From positions 1 through 64,000 of the forward strand of contig CAYWLG010000005.1 in the NCBI GenBank assembly GCA_964459385.1: a stretch of DNA of 64,000 nucleotides, read 5' to 3'. The notes beneath the pieces are model-generated. The model was not told the origin of the DNA, made no database searches, and saw only the letters and a list, made by a program, of their open reading frames with translations. The position numbers and the translations under genes were made by a program. Source of the stretch: UBA6107 sp964459385. Lineage in GTDB: Bacteria; Chloroflexota; Anaerolineae; Anaerolineales; Anaerolineaceae. Positions 60,849 to 64,000 of the stretch are shown here, piece by piece. Position 1 is the stretch's first letter; the number at the start of each line of letters is the position of its first letter.

Positions 60849-62336
60849 TCATTTCATGCGCGAAAAAATCGGACGCAGCGCCGGGTAAAGCTCTTGATAG
60901 ACCGAATATGCGTCTCGGTAAGCGGCAAAGTTTTGCGAGTTTGGCTTGGTCATGCCAGTGATCTGAACGCAGTCACGGCAGGCAGAGAATACGTCCTTCC
61001 ACACACCCAGTCCTACCCCGGCCAGTAGTGCCGCGCCGTAAGCGGCCCCTTCAGTGGTGTTCACAGTCACCAGTTCGCTTTCAAGCACATCCGCCAAAAT
61101 CTGGCGCCAGAGCGCCCCCTTCGTTCCGCCCCCTGACGCCCTTATTTGACTGATCTTCCCTAGGCCCGCCTCTTGAATCAACCCAAAACAATCCTTTAGC
61201 CCAAAAGCCACCCCCTCAAGCACCGAGCGAGTCATGTGTGCCTGAGTGTGACGCAGGGTAAGGCCCACAAAAGCTCCCCTGGCCAGCGGGTCTGGGTAAG
61301 GTGTGCGTTCGCCGCTCAAATATGGCAGAAACTGTAACCCTTCTGAGCCAGCCGGGAGGCTTGCGGCGGCGTTCAATAGATCATCAAAATTAACCCCCGG
61401 AGCCAGGGTGTCGCGGTACCACTGCAAACTGCCCGCAGCCGAGAGCATCACCCCCATGAAATGCCACATTCCCGGCACGGCATGACAAAATGCGTGCAGA
61501 CGCCCGGCAGGCTCGATCAGAGGGGCAGCCGTGGCAGCAAAGATGACGCCGCTGGTGCCCACGGTCAGTCCAATGATGCCGGCCTCTACTGCACCCACCC
61601 CCACCGCCTGCGCTGCCTGATCGCCTGCGCCAGCCACCACAGGGGTGCCGGCCAATAGACCGGTGAGTTCGGCCGCTTGTTGTGTCACCTTACCGGTGAT
61701 TTCGGGGCCTTCAAAGGTGGGCGGCATCCAGGCGGGGTTAATATCAAGTGCTTTTAACACTTCTGGCGACCAGTTGCGTTCCTTCAGGTCAAAGAGGACT
61801 GTCCCTGCCCCATCCGCTTTATCCAGGGCATAAGCGCCCGTCAACTTGTAGCGAATATAGTCTTTCGGCAGCAGAACGTGGGCGATTCTGCCATAGATTT
61901 CCGGTTCATTTTGGGCGACCCAGAGTAACTTTGGCGCCGTGAAACCGGTTAAGGCCACATTACCGGTAATTTGAATGAAGCGCTCTTTGCCGATGCGGCG
62001 ATGAATCTCATCGCACTGCGCCTGGGTTCGCTGATCGTTCCACAAGATTGCCGGGCGCAATACATTCCCCTCTGCATCCAGAATCACCAGCCCATGCATT
62101 TGGCCTGTCAGCCCAACCCCGGCCACTTCTGACCCTGCCACATTCGCCTCTTCAAGCACCTGGCGGATGCTGGCGCTGACTGCCTGCCACCACTCGGTCG
62201 GATCTTGCTCCGACCAGAGTGGTTGCGGCGTCTGAAGAGAGTGTGGAGAGGAGGAAACAGCCAAGACTTTGCCTTGCTGATCGATCAGCAAGGCTTTGCT
62301 GGAAGTTGTAGAAGTGTCAATGCCCAGAAAATACAT
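60849..62336 (-). CDS. xylB: Xylulokinase
   Basis: A 495-residue FGGY-family sugar kinase. It has GIDTSTTSSKALLID near the N-terminus, GLTGQMHGLVILD, ILWNDQRTQAQ, and the C-terminal ATP-binding segment RASGGGTKGALWRQILADVLE with GAAYGAALLAGVG. It phosphorylates xylulose from XylA to xylulose 5-phosphate, feeding the pentose phosphate pathway (gnd is also present in this window). It starts 4 bases after the xylA stop. Confidence 0.94.
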   Translation of the reverse strand: MYFLGIDTSTTSSKALLIDQQGKVLAVSSSPHSLQTPQPLWSEQDPTEWWQAVSASIRQVLEEANVAGSEVAGVGLTGQMHGLVILDAEGNVLRPAILWNDQRTQAQCDEIHRRIGKERFIQITGNVALTGFTAPKLLWVAQNEPEIYGRIAHVLLPKDYIRYKLTGAYALDKADGAGTVLFDLKERNWSPEVLKALDINPAWMPPTFEGPEITGKVTQQAAELTGLLAGTPVVAGAGDQAAQAVGVGAVEAGIIGLTVGTSGVIFAATAAPLIEPAGRLHAFCHAVPGMWHFMGVMLSAAGSLQWYRDTLAPGVNFDDLLNAAASLPAGSEGLQFLPYLSGERTPYPDPLARGAFVGLTLRHTQAHMTRSVLEGVAFGLKDCFGLIQEAGLGKISQIRASGGGTKGALWRQILADVLESELVTVNTTEGAAYGAALLAGVGLGVWKDVFSACRDCVQITGMTKPNSQNFAAYRDAYSVYQELYPALRPIFSRMK

Positions 62337-62340
62337 TTTG

Positions 62341-63507
62341 CTATCTCATGCCCAACAACAGATCAATGGTCAATTGGTCAAGTCGCTCATATTTCAAACC
62401 GCGAGAAGCGATCGCCTTGCGGTCAAAGGATTGTCCTTTGAGCGCGTTCGCCTTCGCAGCCGAATACTTGCCGAAGAAACCTGACATCTTGGGATCTTCC
62501 GCATTGATCTCATCTACCAGAGCCTGAATCTCAGGGTCGGCATTGAACTGGGCAGCCTTTTCTTTGAGCATCAAATAAGTGCGCATGCAACCGCGTGCAA
62601 AATCTTTCACCCCTTCGAAATCTTCGGTGCGGTAAGCGTGAGCATCAAAGTGGCGCGAGCCGGCATATTTTACGTCTTCCAGGAACTTCACCAGGTAGAA
62701 AGCCGCCTTGACATCGCGTGAGCCAAAGCGCAGGTCTTGATCGTAGCGTCCGGCGTATTGATCGTTGAGATCGATATGGAAGAGCTTGCCCGCTTCCCAT
62801 GCCTGGGCTACGCCATGCATGAAATTCAATCCAGACATCTGCTCGTGAGCCACTTCGGGGTTCACCCCTACCATCTCAGGATGATCGAGGGTAGCAATGA
62901 AACCGAGCATGTGACCGATGGTGGGGTTGTAAAGATCCCCACGGGGTTCGTTGGGCTTGGCTTCTAGGGCGAATTTCAGGTCATATTTGTTATCAATCGC
63001 GTATTCACAAAAGAAGTTCATCGCTTCGCGATTGCGCTTGATGGCATCAATTGGGCTTTTGCAGGAATCTGACTCATTGCCTTCACGACCACCCCAGAAA
63101 ACGTAAACTTTGGCGCCAAACTCCACACCCAGATCAATAGCCCGCAAGGTCTTTTGCATGGCATAGGCACGTACCTTGGGGTCATTGCTGGTAAAAGCGC
63201 CATCTTTGAAGATAGGGTCAAAGAATAAATTGGTGGTCGCCATCGGCACGACCAGCCCGGTATCCTGCAAGGCTTTGCGGAAATCTTTTTTGATGCTGTC
63301 TGCTTCAGCGGGGGTGGCATCAATGGGGATCAGGTCATTGTCATGAAAGTTGACGCCATACGCACCGACTTCACCCAGCAAATAGACCAACTCGGCCGGG
63401 GTTTTGCTCTCACGAACTTCACTGCCAAAAGGATCACGGCCGCGGCTGCCGACCGTCCACAACCCAAAGGTAAATTTATCTTCCGGTTTCGGGGTAAAGT
63501 TTTTCAT
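62341..63507 (-). CDS. xylA: Xylose isomerase
   Basis: A 388-residue enzyme of the short class I type seen in Actinobacteria and Chloroflexota. Catalytic and metal residues appear in NFHDNDLIP (His55), FALEAKPNEPRGD, and HIDLNDQ. It interconverts xylose and xylulose. It is followed directly by xylB and preceded by the truncated GH3 gene (27 bases), giving a xyloside-xylose operon. The ATG has GGAGAC-like bases upstream. Confidence 0.94.
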   Translation of the reverse strand: MKNFTPKPEDKFTFGLWTVGSRGRDPFGSEVRESKTPAELVYLLGEVGAYGVNFHDNDLIPIDATPAEADSIKKDFRKALQDTGLVVPMATTNLFFDPIFKDGAFTSNDPKVRAYAMQKTLRAIDLGVEFGAKVYVFWGGREGNESDSCKSPIDAIKRNREAMNFFCEYAIDNKYDLKFALEAKPNEPRGDLYNPTIGHMLGFIATLDHPEMVGVNPEVAHEQMSGLNFMHGVAQAWEAGKLFHIDLNDQYAGRYDQDLRFGSRDVKAAFYLVKFLEDVKYAGSRHFDAHAYRTEDFEGVKDFARGCMRTYLMLKEKAAQFNADPEIQALVDEINAEDPKMSGFFGKYSAAKANALKGQSFDRKAIASRGLKYERLDQLTIDLLLGMR

Positions 63508-63534
63508 TTTGTCTCCTCTGTTCTGATAAAGATT

Positions 63535-64000
63535 TTACATCACCTGCACCGGGCAGGAATATTCTCGATGCGCCACAAACATTTTCTTTTCGCCGTTGAG
63601 CATGAATTCTCCCTGCAAACGGATGTCATCGCTCGAACTGCCCACAAAAACGTTGAATTTTCCGGGCTCCAAAATCAATTGATAATCGCTGTCAAAGAAA
63701 GCCATCAGGTTGACCGAGAAATCGAAAATCACGGTCTTCGTCTCTCCGGGTGCCAGATGGACGCGCGCAAACCCTTTGAGCTCCTTTACCGGGCGTGGCA
63801 AACTGCCGATCTCGTCCTGCAGGTAAAGCTGTACCACTTCATCGCCAGCTACTTGGCCACTATTTTGTACTCGGCAGGAAATTTTCAAGGTTTCCCCGGC
63901 TGTCAGCGATTGACGGGATAGCTGCAAGTCTGAATAGCTAAACTCTGTATAGCTCAACCCATGTCCAAATGGAAAGAGGGGCGTTACGCTTTCATTGACA
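63535..64000 (-). CDS. GH3-family glycosidase, C-terminal part (cut by window end)
   Basis: The reading frame is open to the end of the window. The visible 155 residues carry FPFGHGLSYTEFSY, a GH3 signature at the start of the FnIII-like domain, and the rest of that domain (NSGQVAGDEVVQLYLQDE, RPVKELKGFARV, PGKFNVFVGSSS). The catalytic part lies beyond the window. The position before xylA and xylB favours a beta-xylosidase. The TTG at 63957 is not a real start. Confidence 0.9.
   Translation of the reverse strand, partial: VNESVTPLFPFGHGLSYTEFSYSDLQLSRQSLTAGETLKISCRVQNSGQVAGDEVVQLYLQDEIGSLPRPVKELKGFARVHLAPGETKTVIFDFSVNLMAFFDSDYQLILEPGKFNVFVGSSSDDIRLQGEFMLNGEKKMFVAHREYSCPVQVM

Overview
The window looks like a chromosomal segment from an anaerobic, sugar-fermenting bacterium, most likely a member of the Chloroflexota class Anaerolineae. 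That placement is an inference from gene content: lipoproteins and an LCP protein typical of a single-membrane envelope, an aspartyl-tRNA synthetase of the non-discriminating type, an F420-type nitroreductase-fold protein, a Desulfovibrio-like aldehyde oxidoreductase, a group 4 [NiFe] hydrogenase and a large glycan-degradation locus. No rRNA gene, CRISPR array, insertion sequence or prophage was seen.

Layout. 1-3.8 kb: a DivIC/FtsL-like division protein, tRNA-Leu(CAG), a histidine-kinase-like protein whose phospho-acceptor position is Asp, an LCP lipoprotein and a catalytically degenerate tyrosine-recombinase-fold protein. 3.8-8.9 kb (minus strand): a GH13 amylase, then a glcD/lctD-etfB-etfA operon resembling electron-bifurcating lactate dehydrogenase. 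9.1-12.3 kb: a polytopic membrane protein and 6-phosphogluconate dehydrogenase.

12.4-35.8 kb is the most interesting part. On the minus strand lie a Mop-type molybdenum aldehyde oxidoreductase, a four-cluster ferredoxin of the HycB/CooF kind, two antiporter-like membrane subunits, and the NuoB-, NuoH-, NuoI-, NuoC- and NuoD-like subunits of an energy-converting [NiFe] hydrogenase. Downstream in the same direction are xdhC and a mocA-like gene, which are maturation factors for molybdenum hydroxylases. The simplest reading is an aldehyde-oxidising, H2-evolving, ion-pumping complex, analogous to formate hydrogenlyase but with an aldehyde-oxidising head. Divergently transcribed is an accessory cassette: an FAD/Fe-S/HdrD-like fusion, a CxxC mini-protein, a SAM methyltransferase, a C-GCAxxG-C-C protein and a radical SAM protein. 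After a four-gene minus-strand operon (two unknown proteins, a GAF histidine kinase and a NarL-type regulator) come a DUF364-like protein and a phenylacetate-CoA-ligase-like protein. Similar gene sets sit beside aldehyde oxidoreductase genes in Desulfovibrio (recalled, not checked).

35.8-56 kb is a saccharide locus: a LacI regulator with a consensus promoter and perfect operator; a small orphan ORF under the same operator; a minus-strand run of ABC oligosaccharide importer, GH2 beta-mannosidase-like enzyme, two GH3 enzymes and a CE7 esterase; a second LacI regulator with its own paired operators; and a plus-strand GH130-GH94 phosphorylase operon. None of the enzymes has an evident signal peptide. 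Together they suggest import of short beta-mannan, glucomannan or cello-oligosaccharides and their cleavage inside the cell, partly by phosphorolysis. 56.2-58.3 kb: a helix-turn-helix protein overlapping a membrane Ser/Thr kinase with an LRR-like sensor. 58.3-64 kb: aspS, a DDN-like protein, and a GH3-xylA-xylB operon cut by the window end.
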